Positions 20,204 to 29,973 of a stretch of DNA of 45,769 nt are shown here, in pieces; positions within the stretch are counted from its first letter, which is position 1; every line of letters starts with the position of its first letter. The notes under the pieces are model-generated. The model saw nothing but the letters and a program-made list of their open reading frames with translations, did no database searches and was not told the DNA's origin. This DNA comes from an uncultured Colwellia sp. (GTDB taxonomy: Bacteria > Pseudomonadota > Gammaproteobacteria > Enterobacterales > Alteromonadaceae): the NCBI GenBank assembly GCA_913058395.1, contig CAJXQI010000028.1, positions 1 through 45,769 of the forward strand, in the 5' to 3' direction. The translations under genes were made by a program, and so were the position numbers.

Positions 20204-21472
20204 ATGCACAGGTGTCTTATCCGAGTATCATTTTGCGTAGTTGCTTTATGTGTATTTTCAATAAACGCCATAGCAAAAGACATTCTTTTTACCGAGATTG
20301 AAAAGCATACGAAATTAGGCTGGACGGTTAGTTATCAAAGTAACGAACCAATGAAAGCTGTCATGTTTGCAAATTCGCCCGATAATAGCCGATTGAAACG
20401 TTGGCTACCGATTTCTTCAGAATTTAGCGTTAATTATATCAATGGTAGGGAAATCGCTACGCGTAAAGATGGTAAGCCGTTTTCTTTGGTAAAGTTTCAA
20501 CTCACTCCTAGCTATATTCATTTACCAAAAAGTTATGCCCCATTTTCTCCTTTCTCTGATGGTGGAATGCTAGTGCACAGTGGACGTTTTTTCGCTTGCC
20601 CTAATATATGCTCAGGTAACGAAAATATTTGGGCGATGGCTATTAGGGCACCTGTTGAAGATACTATTATCGTAGGCAGTCAAACGTATTTAAAGAAAAC
20701 ATCTTGGTGGGATAAAAATGACGGTCAAAAGTTTTATATAGGTAAGCAGCAGCTAAATTATAATGAAGACTACATTAGTATTGTTGACGCCAAATTAACG
20801 CAGACTGTTGGCAAACAACTGGATACTATCTTACCTCGTATGATGTCATTTCTGGAAGCCACCTACGGAGTTATAGAAAATAAACCGATGTTATTTGCTT
20901 CATTTGGCGAAACCAGTGATGGTAGCTTTGGGCGTCAGGGTGGAGTCTTGCCTAATCAGGTTTTTATGCATTGGTACGGTGCTGCGACATATCACGAGCA
21001 GAATCCAGCAGCGACTTTATGGTTCTTTGCCCATGAGGCGGCACATATGTACCAGAAAATGGCCGGCCAAGCATTAACTCCGGTAGACAACTGGTTGCAC
21101 GAGGGCCATGCGGAAATGATGGCAAAGAAAATCATGCTAAGCTTGGTGCCTCAGTATCAACATTTTGTTGAAGCAAAAGTAGCGCAAGCAAAGGCTAACT
21201 GTCTTGTTATTATGAAAAGCTCATCATTACCTGAACAAGTTGAAGCAGGAAATTATCAAGCGCTTTATGATTGTGGCTTATATATCTATAGTTCTATTGA
21301 AACTGCGTATCCCAAAAAAAATGGTACTGAAAGTTTATGGGTAGCCTTAATGGCACAAGCTAGAAATGGCGGTCAACTAGATAGCAATGAAATGTTACTA
21401 ATAGCACAAGAGAAATATAGCTTATCAAAGAAGAATACAGACGATTTTAGAAGGTTAATAGGGATAAACTAG
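20204..21472 (+). CDS. Secreted HExxH (gluzincin-like) metallopeptidase, unknown
   Basis: I do not recognise the family by name. Start at ATG 20204, two bases after the prkB stop; the frame extends further up only inside prkB. 422 residues. The N-terminus RCLIRVSFCVVALCVFSINAIA-KD is a clear signal peptide (about 1-24). HEAAH at 277-281 is followed by HEGHAE at 299-304. A glutamate 19-23 residues after the second zinc histidine is the gluzincin spacing, so a zinc peptidase or aminopeptidase-like fold in the periplasm is likely. Cysteine pairs (ACPNIC; NC; DC) suggest disulfides. Probably cotranscribed with prkB, though a functional link is not evident. It could also be a catalytically idle member. 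Confidence 0.75.
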   Translation: MHRCLIRVSFCVVALCVFSINAIAKDILFTEIEKHTKLGWTVSYQSNEPMKAVMFANSPDNSRLKRWLPISSEFSVNYINGREIATRKDGKPFSLVKFQLTPSYIHLPKSYAPFSPFSDGGMLVHSGRFFACPNICSGNENIWAMAIRAPVEDTIIVGSQTYLKKTSWWDKNDGQKFYIGKQQLNYNEDYISIVDAKLTQTVGKQLDTILPRMMSFLEATYGVIENKPMLFASFGETSDGSFGRQGGVLPNQVFMHWYGAATYHEQNPAATLWFFAHEAAHMYQKMAGQALTPVDNWLHEGHAEMMAKKIMLSLVPQYQHFVEAKVAQAKANCLVIMKSSSLPEQVEAGNYQALYDCGLYIYSSIETAYPKKNGTESLWVALMAQARNGGQLDSNEMLLIAQEKYSLSKKNTDDFRRLIGIN

Positions 21473-21510
21473 GTAGTTAGCCCTATTAATCTTAAAAGAG
21501 GAAATATCGC

Positions 21511-21915
21511 CTATACAAGGTTCACTTCAAAGTCATGGGTTATATTGACAGATTTGTTCAGCATAAGCGCCACTGAGCAATATTTGTCGGCAGATAATTT
21601 CACTGCGCGTTCTACATGCTTTTCACTAACTTCGTTGCCTTCTATCACAAAATGTAGATGTATATCAGAAAACAACTTCGGCACTGTATCAACGCGTTTA
21701 GCAGCAATTTCGACTTTACAGCCTTTAATGTTTTGGCGTGCTTTGTTTAGAATGCTGACGACATCAACGGAAGAGCATGCACCTAAAGAAATTAATACAT
21801 TTTCTAATGGACTTGGTGCTAAAGCTCCGCCATTTGCATCTAATACAATCGTGTGACCACTTTCTGATGTGCCCATAAATAGCTCATCACCAACCCACTT
21901 TACTTCTGCTTTCAT
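21511..21915 (-). CDS. yhfA: OsmC-family protein YhfA
   Basis: OsmC/Ohr-fold protein of the YhfA branch. 134 residues, aligning end to end with E. coli YhfA (MKAEVKWVGDELFMGTSESGH; APSPLENVL; DKYCSVALML). The two redox cysteines of the fold are C47 (GACSS) and C113 (KYCSV), with a third at C66. Members reduce organic or fatty-acid hydroperoxides, but the YhfA substrate is unproven. It lies convergent with the prkB pair. Confidence 0.92.
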   Translation of the reverse strand: MKAEVKWVGDELFMGTSESGHTIVLDANGGALAPSPLENVLISLGACSSVDVVSILNKARQNIKGCKVEIAAKRVDTVPKLFSDIHLHFVIEGNEVSEKHVERAVKLSADKYCSVALMLNKSVNITHDFEVNLV

Positions 21916-22095
21916 GAATAACTTCCTAAATCTGACAAGAGCTAATATTGTAGAGAATTAGGCTTATATTAGCTAGTGCTGATATATAGGCGAGTTTGAA
22001 TAACGTTCTATAGATAATTTCAAAGACAGAAAATGCTGATCTGCATGAAAGTTAAACTGAATTTTTTACTGTTTTGATAAGTATTGCTAAAGAGG

Positions 22096-22172
22096 TGGCC
22101 CACCCGACAGGAATTGAACCTGTGACCACACGCTTCGGAGGCGTGTACTCTATCCAGCTGAGCTACGGGTGG
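22096..22172 (-). tRNA. tRNA-Arg (anticodon CCG)
   Basis: On the minus strand: acceptor arms CCACCCG and CGGGTGG, discriminator G, encoded CCA, anticodon stem CACGC/GCGTG with loop CTCCGAA, so anticodon CCG reading codon CGG. D-arm GCTCAGCTGGATAGAGT and T-arm ACAGG-TTCAATT-CCTGT are canonical. 77 bases in all. No clear terminator follows it. Confidence 0.96.
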
Positions 22173-22490
22173 TTATTCTTATGTACTATAAATAGTGGCA
22201 TATTTAAAAGCTTTAAGCGCGGCAAATAGTATAGATTATCGCTTATTATGTCTATACAGAATGTTTGTTTTCTTGTTTAAAGCCCTAAATCAACACTTTT
22301 TATGTCCTAGTTAAATCATATATTCATCTAATTTTTGACTGTAACAATTTCATTAGTTAATTTGGAAGTGATTATATTAATGTATTGTTAATAGGCAAAG
22401 GGAAAAAGATGTACTTTCATCATGAAGATGCCTAAAGTAAAGGCTATAATAAATCATTAATCTCAATACCCTATAAGTAAGCATATAGCT
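22173..22490. other. Intergenic region between tRNA-Arg and the RND operon
   Basis: 318 bp of AT-rich DNA without a gene. It should carry the tRNA promoter (minus) and the promoter of the RND-prsKR unit (plus). A TATAAT hexamer stands at 22445-22450, but no good -35 is seen at 16-18 bp. Ribosome signals before the first gene are weak. Nothing else stands out. Confidence 0.6.
22445..22450 (+). promoter_or_regulatory. Candidate -10 box for the RND-prsKR unit
   Basis: A perfect TATAAT about 41 bases before the adaptor ATG. The region 17 bp upstream (ATGAAG) does not resemble a -35. This suggests an activator-dependent or weak promoter, or chance in AT-rich DNA. Confidence 0.3.
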
Positions 22491-23483
22491 ATGAAACGAC
22501 TCTTTATTGTATTTACCTTGTTACTTATTCTGATTGCGAATTCTACTTTCGCTCAATCATATGACACTGAAATGGTAGCCGTTGAACTTTATAGTGACAC
22601 CATACAGCGCACAGGGAAACTTGACTATAAGCGAACCCTAAGCCTTTCTTTTAAAAGTAGTGGTTACTTGACGCTATTAAATATCGATGAAGGTGATCAA
22701 TTTACTAAAGGTCAATTACTGGCTTCTTTAGATGTGACTGAATTAACAGAAGATAAAAATTCAAATTATGCGCAATTACTTCAAGCAAAACGTGAAGTAG
22801 AGCGAATAGGTCGTTTGATGGATGAAAAAATGGCATCTGAGCGTGATATGGATGATGCCATTACACAAGCCGAGTCATTGCGAGCGGCGTACCAAGTATC
22901 TTATTACAACTTAGAAAAAGCAAAAATTTACGCGCCATTTTCTGGCATTGTGTTAACACGGAATACTGAGATAGGCGAATTACAGTCCCCTGGGCAAGAA
23001 GCTCTAAAAATTGCAAAGCTTGATTGGGTAGTCAGAGTTGCATTAACAGGTAAAGAAGTTAGCCAGGTGAAGCTTAAACAAAGTGCAAACGTTACCATAA
23101 GGCATATGGGAACTATTGAGGGTATTGTCAGTAAAATTCCAGCAATAGCTAATAGTGAAAGTAACTTGTTTATTGTTGAAATTTTAATACCAAAAATACC
23201 CAATGCATCAGGATTAATTGCTGGGCAATTAGCAGGCGTTAAAATTGACTTTAAAAGCGAAATATTTGTTTATAGATTACCTATAACTGCGCTTGTTGCT
23301 GTTGATGATGAGGGGAAAGCAATTATTATTTCACAATCATCTAAACAAGTAGAGTTTAGCGAGCAAAGTTTTGCGGTATTTCACTTAGATAATGATTATG
23401 TTTACTTAAGCGCAAGCTCTAATGACGTACCTATAAAAGTGATGACTAAAGGTTGGCAAAATTTCTTATTGGGTGGGCAATAA
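22491..23483 (+). CDS. RND efflux periplasmic adaptor (membrane fusion) protein
   Basis: Bridges an inner-membrane RND pump to an outer-membrane channel. 330 residues. Signal peptide about 1-21 (ILIANSTFA-Q). The barrel-sandwich lipoyl halves are SSGYLTLLNIDEGDQF (about 52-67) and KIYAPFSGIVLTRNTEIG, flanking a helical hairpin (about 75-140), followed by beta-barrel and membrane-proximal domains. No lipobox cysteine, so it is anchored by contact rather than lipid, or is soluble. The permease ATG is 5 bases after its stop. No TolC-type gene is nearby, so a shared channel is likely. Confidence 0.93.
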   Translation: MKRLFIVFTLLLILIANSTFAQSYDTEMVAVELYSDTIQRTGKLDYKRTLSLSFKSSGYLTLLNIDEGDQFTKGQLLASLDVTELTEDKNSNYAQLLQAKREVERIGRLMDEKMASERDMDDAITQAESLRAAYQVSYYNLEKAKIYAPFSGIVLTRNTEIGELQSPGQEALKIAKLDWVVRVALTGKEVSQVKLKQSANVTIRHMGTIEGIVSKIPAIANSESNLFIVEILIPKIPNASGLIAGQLAGVKIDFKSEIFVYRLPITALVAVDDEGKAIIISQSSKQVEFSEQSFAVFHLDNDYVYLSASSNDVPIKVMTKGWQNFLLGGQ

Positions 23484-23488
23484 TTACT

Positions 23489-26400
23489 ATGCAGCTTCCT
23501 CGCGCAGCAATTAAAAATGCTCAATTTACGTTGACCATTGTCGTACTGTTAGTACTTGTGGGCATTGTTTCTTACTTTCAGATGCCTCGCTCTGAAGATC
23601 CTCAATTTGATATTCCTATTACTCTGTTGGAAATTATTTATCCAGGAGCGTCTCCTACTGATATTGAAACTTTAGTTGTTGATCCTCTTGAGGAAGAGTT
23701 TGCGGATATTGAAGGAATAAAAAAAGTTGAATCGCAAATTAAGAATGGCGGCGCGCGCATCGAAGTGACATTTTTATATGGCAGTGATCCAAATGCTGCA
23801 TATAACGAAGTTAAGCAAGCAGTGTCGTCAGTAAAACCAACGCTGCCAGAAGGTGTACAAGATGTATTAGTTTTAAAAGCTACGCCAACCAGTGTTGCGA
23901 TTATTCAACTAGCACTGTGGAGTGACTCAACTGATTATAAAAGTATGGAGTTTCATGCGAAACAACTTGAGAAACGGCTAGAGGCAATAGAAGCAGTAAA
24001 AAAAGCTGATATATGGGGCTATCCAACACAAGTTGTTGCCGTTGATTTAAATTTAGCAATGTTAAAGCATTATGGTATAAGCGTAACGACCATTAATAGC
24101 ATACTAAAGGGTCGTGCGATTAATATAACTCCAGGCTTTGTCGATGCTAACACTCGACGCTTTAATGTAAAAACTAGCGATAATTTTCAACATATTGACG
24201 AGCTAAGTAATACTGTAATATTTTCAAATGACACATCAGTTATTCGTTTGGCTGACGTAGCACATGTTGCTTTTTCTGATCGTGAACCTAGTTATTTAGC
24301 GTATTACGATGGCAAGCCGGTGATATTTTTGACTGCCGAACAACGAGCACATACTAATATTTTTGCCTTGACTAAAGCTATTGATGACGAGATTTTGTCT
24401 TTTCAGAAAACCTTACCTGAAAGTATTAAAATAGCTACGCTTTTTAAGCAGTCAGATGGTGTTGAAAATCGTGTAAATGGTTTTTTTGATAACTTATGGC
24501 AAGGGCTAATCTTAGTTGGCATTATGTCGCTAATATTTCTTGGTGTACGTGAAGCGATTGTTGTCATTGTTGCCATACCTTTATCATTTTTAATTGCAAT
24601 CGGTTGGCTTGATTTTGCTGGTTTCGGTTTACAGCAAATGTCTATCGTTGGCTTAATTATTGCGCTTGGTTTGCTAGTCGATAATGCTATTGTTGTCACT
24701 GAAAGTATTCACCGAGAAAAAGCTAATTATCCGACACTAGCTGAAGCGGCAGCGGCAGGTACAAGCCATGTCGGTTGGGCAATTAGTAGTGGTACGGTAA
24801 CGACTATGCTAGCTTTTTTACCTATGCTGATGCTTGCTAGTGATACTGGGGATTTTATTCGTTCAATGCCAGTTACTGTTGTGTTGGTTTTGTTAGCATC
24901 TTTACTCATCGCTTTAACATTGACACCTTTATTGGCGAGTAAGTTTTTTAGTAAAAAACCTGCAAAAATTAAAACCTTACAACATCATGCTAATGCTTTT
25001 GCAGAGCGTTATTATGTGAAGTGGTTAGCCCGGTTGATGAAGGCTAAATTCATTGTGTTAATCGTTTCTTTTGTTGCACTCATTGCTATGGCATCGTTGT
25101 TTGGCCAGGTTGGTTTGAGCCTATTTCCTAAAGCCGAAAAATCTATGTTACTCATCGATGTTGAGACGCCGCCTAATTCATCTTTGGATTACACTAATAG
25201 TGTTATGCACTCGATGACCGATTTTCTTAAAGCACAGCCTGAAGTAGACAAAATTGCGCTGAACGTCGGTAATTCTAATCCGCGCATTTATTATAATGAA
25301 ATTCCTAAACGTGGTGTTGTTACGTACGGTCAGGTGTTACTTGTACTAAAAGAATATGATGAAGATGAAATTAGTGCCCTAGTGGCTAGTTTGCGTTCTG
25401 AATTTTCACAATGGCACCAAGCAAAAATAACCGTAAAAGAATTTACCCAGGGCCCGGTAACTGACCAGCCCATAACGGTAAGGCTGATTAGTGAGTCTTT
25501 GAGCGATCTTGAACAAGTTGCAGGAGATTTGCAAAGAAAAATGGCTTCAATGTCAGGGACCATTAACTTAGACAATCCTATTGGTGTTGCAAACACAGAA
25601 TTAGCGTTAGCTATTGATTACGATAAAGCTGCGTTATTCGGCATTGATATAAACAACTTAGATAATGTTATTCAAACAGCGCTTTCAGGCACTTTTATTG
25701 GCCAACTCAATGATAGCAATGGTGAGAATTATCCCATACTTGTTCGCCGTCCGAAAAGTGGTTTAGCTGGCCTTGCTGATATTACTATTGTAAATCAGCA
25801 AGGCAGCAATATTCCATTAGGGCAATTTGTTGACATTACGTTGCAGAAAGGCAGAACAGACTTTTTTCATTATCAAAAGTTACGAATGGCTCGGGTTTCT
25901 GCTGATGCTGCTCAAGGATATTCAGTTCAAGCATTAACCAGTGAAGTTGTTAACTATCTTGAGAATTATCAATTACCATCTGGTATGTATTATATTTTGG
26001 GTGGTGAAGAAGAGTCACGACAAGAGTCTTTTGCTGGGCTATCACAAATAATGCTGATAACGGCTATTGGTATTTTTGCTATTTTAGTGCTGCAGTTTAA
26101 ATCATTCCTGCAACCTTTAGTTATTTTTACTTCTATTCCTTTTGGTATTGCCGGCGCAGTATTGGGCTTGTACATTACTGGGCTATCATTTTCTATGATG
26201 GCTTTTATAGGCTTAATCAGTTTGTTTGGCATCGTGGTTAATAACGCTATTATTCTTATTGATACTACGAACAAGAATTTAGCGATCAGCAATAATAAAG
26301 AACAAGCCATTTTGTCTGCAAGCGCAACTCGATTCACCCCGATACTCTTGACCACAATTACAACCATTGGTGGGTTAATACCATTAACATTGTTTGGTGG

Positions 26401-26530
26401 TAGCCTCTGGCAACCATTAGGAGTTGTTATTATTTCTGGGCTATGTATTTCGGCTATTGCAAGTTTTGTCATCGTTCCTCTATTGACCGAACTATTTACC
26501 AAAACTGCAAACAATAAATCAAAAGAATAA
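23489..26530 (+). CDS. RND efflux transporter permease
   Basis: Proton-driven inner-membrane pump of the AcrB/MexB superfamily. Start ATG 23489 (MQLPRAAIKNAQFTL), just after the adaptor stop; the frame is open further up only inside the adaptor gene. 1013 residues with 12 helices and two large periplasmic loops. TM4 has GLLVDNAIVVTES, so the Asp pair of AcrB (D407-D408) is Asp-Asn here (D398-N399). TM10 has GIVVNNAIILID with no lysine at the AcrB K940 position. Many RND subfamilies show this, but coupling must differ in detail. Substrate unknown. Its place directly before prsK suggests a link with the cell-surface polysaccharide or PEP-CTERM system. Confidence 0.93.
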   Translation: MQLPRAAIKNAQFTLTIVVLLVLVGIVSYFQMPRSEDPQFDIPITLLEIIYPGASPTDIETLVVDPLEEEFADIEGIKKVESQIKNGGARIEVTFLYGSDPNAAYNEVKQAVSSVKPTLPEGVQDVLVLKATPTSVAIIQLALWSDSTDYKSMEFHAKQLEKRLEAIEAVKKADIWGYPTQVVAVDLNLAMLKHYGISVTTINSILKGRAINITPGFVDANTRRFNVKTSDNFQHIDELSNTVIFSNDTSVIRLADVAHVAFSDREPSYLAYYDGKPVIFLTAEQRAHTNIFALTKAIDDEILSFQKTLPESIKIATLFKQSDGVENRVNGFFDNLWQGLILVGIMSLIFLGVREAIVVIVAIPLSFLIAIGWLDFAGFGLQQMSIVGLIIALGLLVDNAIVVTESIHREKANYPTLAEAAAAGTSHVGWAISSGTVTTMLAFLPMLMLASDTGDFIRSMPVTVVLVLLASLLIALTLTPLLASKFFSKKPAKIKTLQHHANAFAERYYVKWLARLMKAKFIVLIVSFVALIAMASLFGQVGLSLFPKAEKSMLLIDVETPPNSSLDYTNSVMHSMTDFLKAQPEVDKIALNVGNSNPRIYYNEIPKRGVVTYGQVLLVLKEYDEDEISALVASLRSEFSQWHQAKITVKEFTQGPVTDQPITVRLISESLSDLEQVAGDLQRKMASMSGTINLDNPIGVANTELALAIDYDKAALFGIDINNLDNVIQTALSGTFIGQLNDSNGENYPILVRRPKSGLAGLADITIVNQQGSNIPLGQFVDITLQKGRTDFFHYQKLRMARVSADAAQGYSVQALTSEVVNYLENYQLPSGMYYILGGEEESRQESFAGLSQIMLITAIGIFAILVLQFKSFLQPLVIFTSIPFGIAGAVLGLYITGLSFSMMAFIGLISLFGIVVNNAIILIDTTNKNLAISNNKEQAILSASATRFTPILLTTITTIGGLIPLTLFGGSLWQPLGVVIISGLCISAIASFVIVPLLTELFTKTANNKSKE

Positions 26531-26533
26531 ATC

Positions 26534-28561
26534 ATGGATTTTATAGGATCAATTGGCTTTTCCTTGGCAAGTGCTGCATATGCATTATTTACACTACTTG
26601 TTGTCGCCGCCCGCAATAGTAGTTTATTAGCTCGCTGGGTACTGTTTTGTACTTTGATAACATTTGGCAGTAATTTAGTTGCTGCTCTACAAATAAAGCT
26701 TGGCTATAGTTTGCAATGGGCTATGTTGGCTGACGCGTTTAAAATAGCTTGTTGGTCATTACTTTTAATCTTGTTTAATACCGAAGATAGAAGTATTCGA
26801 GTGTTAATAAAAAATTACTATGTACGGCAATATACAAGTGTTTGGTTATTATTAACTGCGGCTTGTTGGCTTGCTAGTTATTGGTTGAACCACGCGTATG
26901 AATATATTTTTCTGCTTTTTATTGTGCTTAATTTATGGATACTCGTATTGCTTGAGCAATTATATCGCAATGCCAATTTGCAAGTGCGGTGGGCAATTTG
27001 GCCGCTAGTTATAGCGCTAGCAAGTGTTGCTATTTTTGACTTTGTTCTTTATGCACAAGCGACAATGGTTGATGGTATTGATTTTGATTTTTGGTATAGC
27101 CGAGGGTTTTTGGCGCTATTTGTTGCACCTCTTCTATTGATTAGTACTCGTCGAGTTAAAAACGGCGAGGTACGTATTTTTGTTTCCCGTAATGTTGTTT
27201 TTTATAGTTCAATGCTGATGATTGCAGGCGCCTACTTACTACTCATGGCACTAGCAGGTTACGTAATTAACTATATTGGTGGCGAATGGGGGAGTTTAGT
27301 TAGTATTGGCTTTTTGATGCTAAGTGGTATTGTGCTTATTGCCCTGCTGATCACTGAGTCATTGCGCCGGCGTGTAAAAGTGTTTATTGCTAAGAATTTT
27401 TTTGCGAATAAATATGAATATAGAGATGAATGGCTAAATTTAATCGAAAAAATTGAAACGTCTAGCGGTGAGAATCATTACCAAATGGCAACGCAAATTA
27501 TGATGTCTAAAGTTAATGCATTACGAGGTGCGATAATTCAGAAGGTGACAGAGCAGCATTACCAACAGCGTTTTAGCCATGGTATAAACATAGTTGATAG
27601 TATCGAAGAACAACTGGTAGAGGTTGGCCAATTTTGTCAAAAGCAAGGCTGGATTGTTGATGTTAATGAATACGAGCAATCGCCGGCTATTTATCCTGAT
27701 TTAGCATTAGATGTTGAGTTATTTAAGCAACACAATATACAAATTATTGTACCTATTTTTATTGGTAAAGCTTTTTATGGTTTGTTTGTTTTGGCAGATG
27801 AAAATAAAATAAAGCGTCTTAATTGGGAAGATAGAGATTTACTATTTGCCGTGTCTAAACAATTAGGAAATTTTATTTCGTTATATGAAGCGACAGATAA
27901 GCTGAGTGAGTCAAAACAATTTGATGCATTTAATCGCATGTCGGCTTTTTTGGTACATGATTTAAAAAACGTACAGGCACAACTTGCTTTGATTACGACG
28001 AATGCTGAAAAGCACAGGAATAACCCTGAGTTTGTTAATGACGTTTTTGAAACCGTTGAATCGGCCACTGAAAGGTTAGCAAAAGTTCTGTCGCAATTAC
28101 GTAAAAAACAAGTTGAACAGTCCACTCACCGGAAAGTTAGCCTTTCTGAGATTATTCAAAAGGTTGTTTCTCAATGCAATGTTCAACAACCCAAAGTTAC
28201 TTTTTTACATGATGGCAATTGCCATAGTTTAATTGACGATGAATCATTTCACTCTGTTATGCATCATTTGATCCAAAACTCACAGGAAGCAACCAAAAAT
28301 CATGGTTGGGTTAAGGTGACCTTAGCTGAGAAAAAACGTACTATTAGAATTACCATTGAAGATAATGGCTGTGGTATGAGTGAGGAATTTATAAACACGC
28401 GCCTATTTCGTCCATTTGATACAACTAAAGGTAATGCAGGTATGGGAATCGGTGTTTTTGAAGCAAAGCAATTTTTTGAAAACATGGCTGGTATTATCAA
28501 AGTAGAGAGCACTCCGAATCAAGGTACAGTGTTTATCATTGAGTTGCCGTTACTTACATAG
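26534..28561 (+). CDS. prsK: XrtA/PEP-CTERM system histidine kinase PrsK
   Basis: Sensor kinase of the two-component pair that accompanies exosortase A systems. 675 residues. The N-terminal third is a membrane domain with about eight hydrophobic helices (to about 275), then a GAF-like region (about 300-440), then the kinase core: H-box FLVHDLKNVQAQ with H475, N-box LIQNSQEA (about 580), G1 DNGCGMS (about 611) and G2 GNAGMGIGVFEAK. The HDLKN variant of the H-box is typical of PrsK. The ATG follows the RND stop by 3 bases with no separate ribosome site, so it is probably translationally coupled to the pump. prsR follows 42 bases later. Confidence 0.9.
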   Translation: MDFIGSIGFSLASAAYALFTLLVVAARNSSLLARWVLFCTLITFGSNLVAALQIKLGYSLQWAMLADAFKIACWSLLLILFNTEDRSIRVLIKNYYVRQYTSVWLLLTAACWLASYWLNHAYEYIFLLFIVLNLWILVLLEQLYRNANLQVRWAIWPLVIALASVAIFDFVLYAQATMVDGIDFDFWYSRGFLALFVAPLLLISTRRVKNGEVRIFVSRNVVFYSSMLMIAGAYLLLMALAGYVINYIGGEWGSLVSIGFLMLSGIVLIALLITESLRRRVKVFIAKNFFANKYEYRDEWLNLIEKIETSSGENHYQMATQIMMSKVNALRGAIIQKVTEQHYQQRFSHGINIVDSIEEQLVEVGQFCQKQGWIVDVNEYEQSPAIYPDLALDVELFKQHNIQIIVPIFIGKAFYGLFVLADENKIKRLNWEDRDLLFAVSKQLGNFISLYEATDKLSESKQFDAFNRMSAFLVHDLKNVQAQLALITTNAEKHRNNPEFVNDVFETVESATERLAKVLSQLRKKQVEQSTHRKVSLSEIIQKVVSQCNVQQPKVTFLHDGNCHSLIDDESFHSVMHHLIQNSQEATKNHGWVKVTLAEKKRTIRITIEDNGCGMSEEFINTRLFRPFDTTKGNAGMGIGVFEAKQFFENMAGIIKVESTPNQGTVFIIELPLLT

Positions 28562-28603
28562 AACCACATAAATTATTAAAAATAATTAGAAGGATTTCCA
28601 AAT

Positions 28604-29953
28604 ATGGAAAAGTTGTTAATCGTAGATGATGATAAAGGTATCCAAAAACAGCTAAAGTGGAGCTTATCAGATTACGATGTGGTTCTGGCTGGCGATCGTG
28701 AAAGTGCGGTAGCAGCAATACGTAGGCACGAACCTAAAGTAGTGACTTTAGATTTAGGCCTGCCGCCGGATGAAGCAAATGCTTCAGAAGGTTTAGCTGC
28801 GTTGCAAGAAATACTAGCCATAGCTCCACATACAAAAGTTATTGTCATTACCGGTAATGACGACCGCACTAATGCATTAACTGCCATTGCAGCTGGCGCC
28901 TATGACTTCTATCAAAAACCAGTTGATACTGAAGTAATCAATGTCATTGTTTCAAGAGCGTATAGTGTTGCAGCTATTGAAGAAGAAAACCGTAAAATGC
29001 GCGCTGTGGCAGGTAGTGACATTGGCATTATAGGTAATAGCGAAAGTATTGATAGATTGCGAATGATGGTTAAACGTATAGCTCCAACCGGTATTACCGC
29101 GCTATTATTAGGTGAAAGTGGCACAGGCAAAGAGGTAACGGCAAATGCTGTACACCTTGCTAGTGAGCGTAAAAATAAGCCTTTTATTGCAATTAATTGT
29201 GCTTCAATTCCAGAAACTCTGCTAGAAAGCGAGTTATTTGGTTTTGAGAAAGGTGCATTTACTGGCGCGCATAGAACAACGAAAGGAAAAATTGAATGTG
29301 CAGAAGGCGGTACCTTATTTCTTGATGAAATAGGTGACATGCCATTTAGCTTGCAAGCTAAGTTATTACGCTTTCTGCAGGAGAAGCGTATCGAACGCTT
29401 AGGTGGTCGTCAAGAAATTCCTGTAGATGTTAGAGTGGTTTGTGCAACCAATCAAAATCTAGAAGCAATGGTTGCCGCGAAAACATTTAGAGAAGACTTA
29501 TTTTATCGAGTTAGTGAATTTACACTTAATATTCCACCATTAAGAGAACGCGAGGAAGACGTTATTATACTTGCTCAGTATTTTTTACAGCATTATGCGA
29601 CTGAATATAAGCGTAACGTGAAAAGCTTCTCTGAGGATGCGTTAAGCGCTATTAAAGCACATAGATGGCCTGGCAATATTCGCGAACTTCAAAACAAAGT
29701 TAAAAGTTCAGTGATTATGACAACAGGAAGGCAAGTTACGGCATTAGATCTCGGCTTTTTTGACCATATAGATAAAAGCTTTGAGCTATCTTTGAATTTG
29801 CGTACGGTAAGAGAGCGTGCAGAGTCTATAGCTATTCAAAAAGCCTATGCATTATCAGACGGAAATATGTCTAAGACTTCAGAATTGTTAGGCGTTACTA
29901 GACCGACATTATATTCTTTGATCGAAAAGTATGAACTCACAATTAATGACTAG
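28604..29953 (+). CDS. prsR: PEP-CTERM-box response regulator PrsR (sigma-54 activator)
   Basis: NtrC-type regulator, partner of PrsK. 449 residues. The receiver domain has the acidic pocket D8-D10 and phosphoacceptor D50 (VVTLDLGLPP). The AAA+ domain has Walker A GESGTGKE (170-177), the sigma-54 contact loop GAFTGA (217-222) and Walker B GGTLFLDEIGD. The Fis-type helix-turn-helix at the C-terminus includes NMSKTSELLGVTRPTLYSLI. It should activate RpoN-dependent promoters of EPS and PEP-CTERM genes. I found no clear TGGCAC-N5-TTGC element in this window's upstream regions. AGAAGGA precedes the ATG. Confidence 0.93.
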   Translation: MEKLLIVDDDKGIQKQLKWSLSDYDVVLAGDRESAVAAIRRHEPKVVTLDLGLPPDEANASEGLAALQEILAIAPHTKVIVITGNDDRTNALTAIAAGAYDFYQKPVDTEVINVIVSRAYSVAAIEEENRKMRAVAGSDIGIIGNSESIDRLRMMVKRIAPTGITALLLGESGTGKEVTANAVHLASERKNKPFIAINCASIPETLLESELFGFEKGAFTGAHRTTKGKIECAEGGTLFLDEIGDMPFSLQAKLLRFLQEKRIERLGGRQEIPVDVRVVCATNQNLEAMVAAKTFREDLFYRVSEFTLNIPPLREREEDVIILAQYFLQHYATEYKRNVKSFSEDALSAIKAHRWPGNIRELQNKVKSSVIMTTGRQVTALDLGFFDHIDKSFELSLNLRTVRERAESIAIQKAYALSDGNMSKTSELLGVTRPTLYSLIEKYELTIND

Positions 29954-29973
29954 TGGCACTTTTGTCGATAAAT

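Noticed and set aside
29955-29970. TGGCAC resembling half a sigma-54 promoter after prsR
   Set aside because: The TTGC half at the right spacing is missing, and the site lies between converging genes before a terminator.
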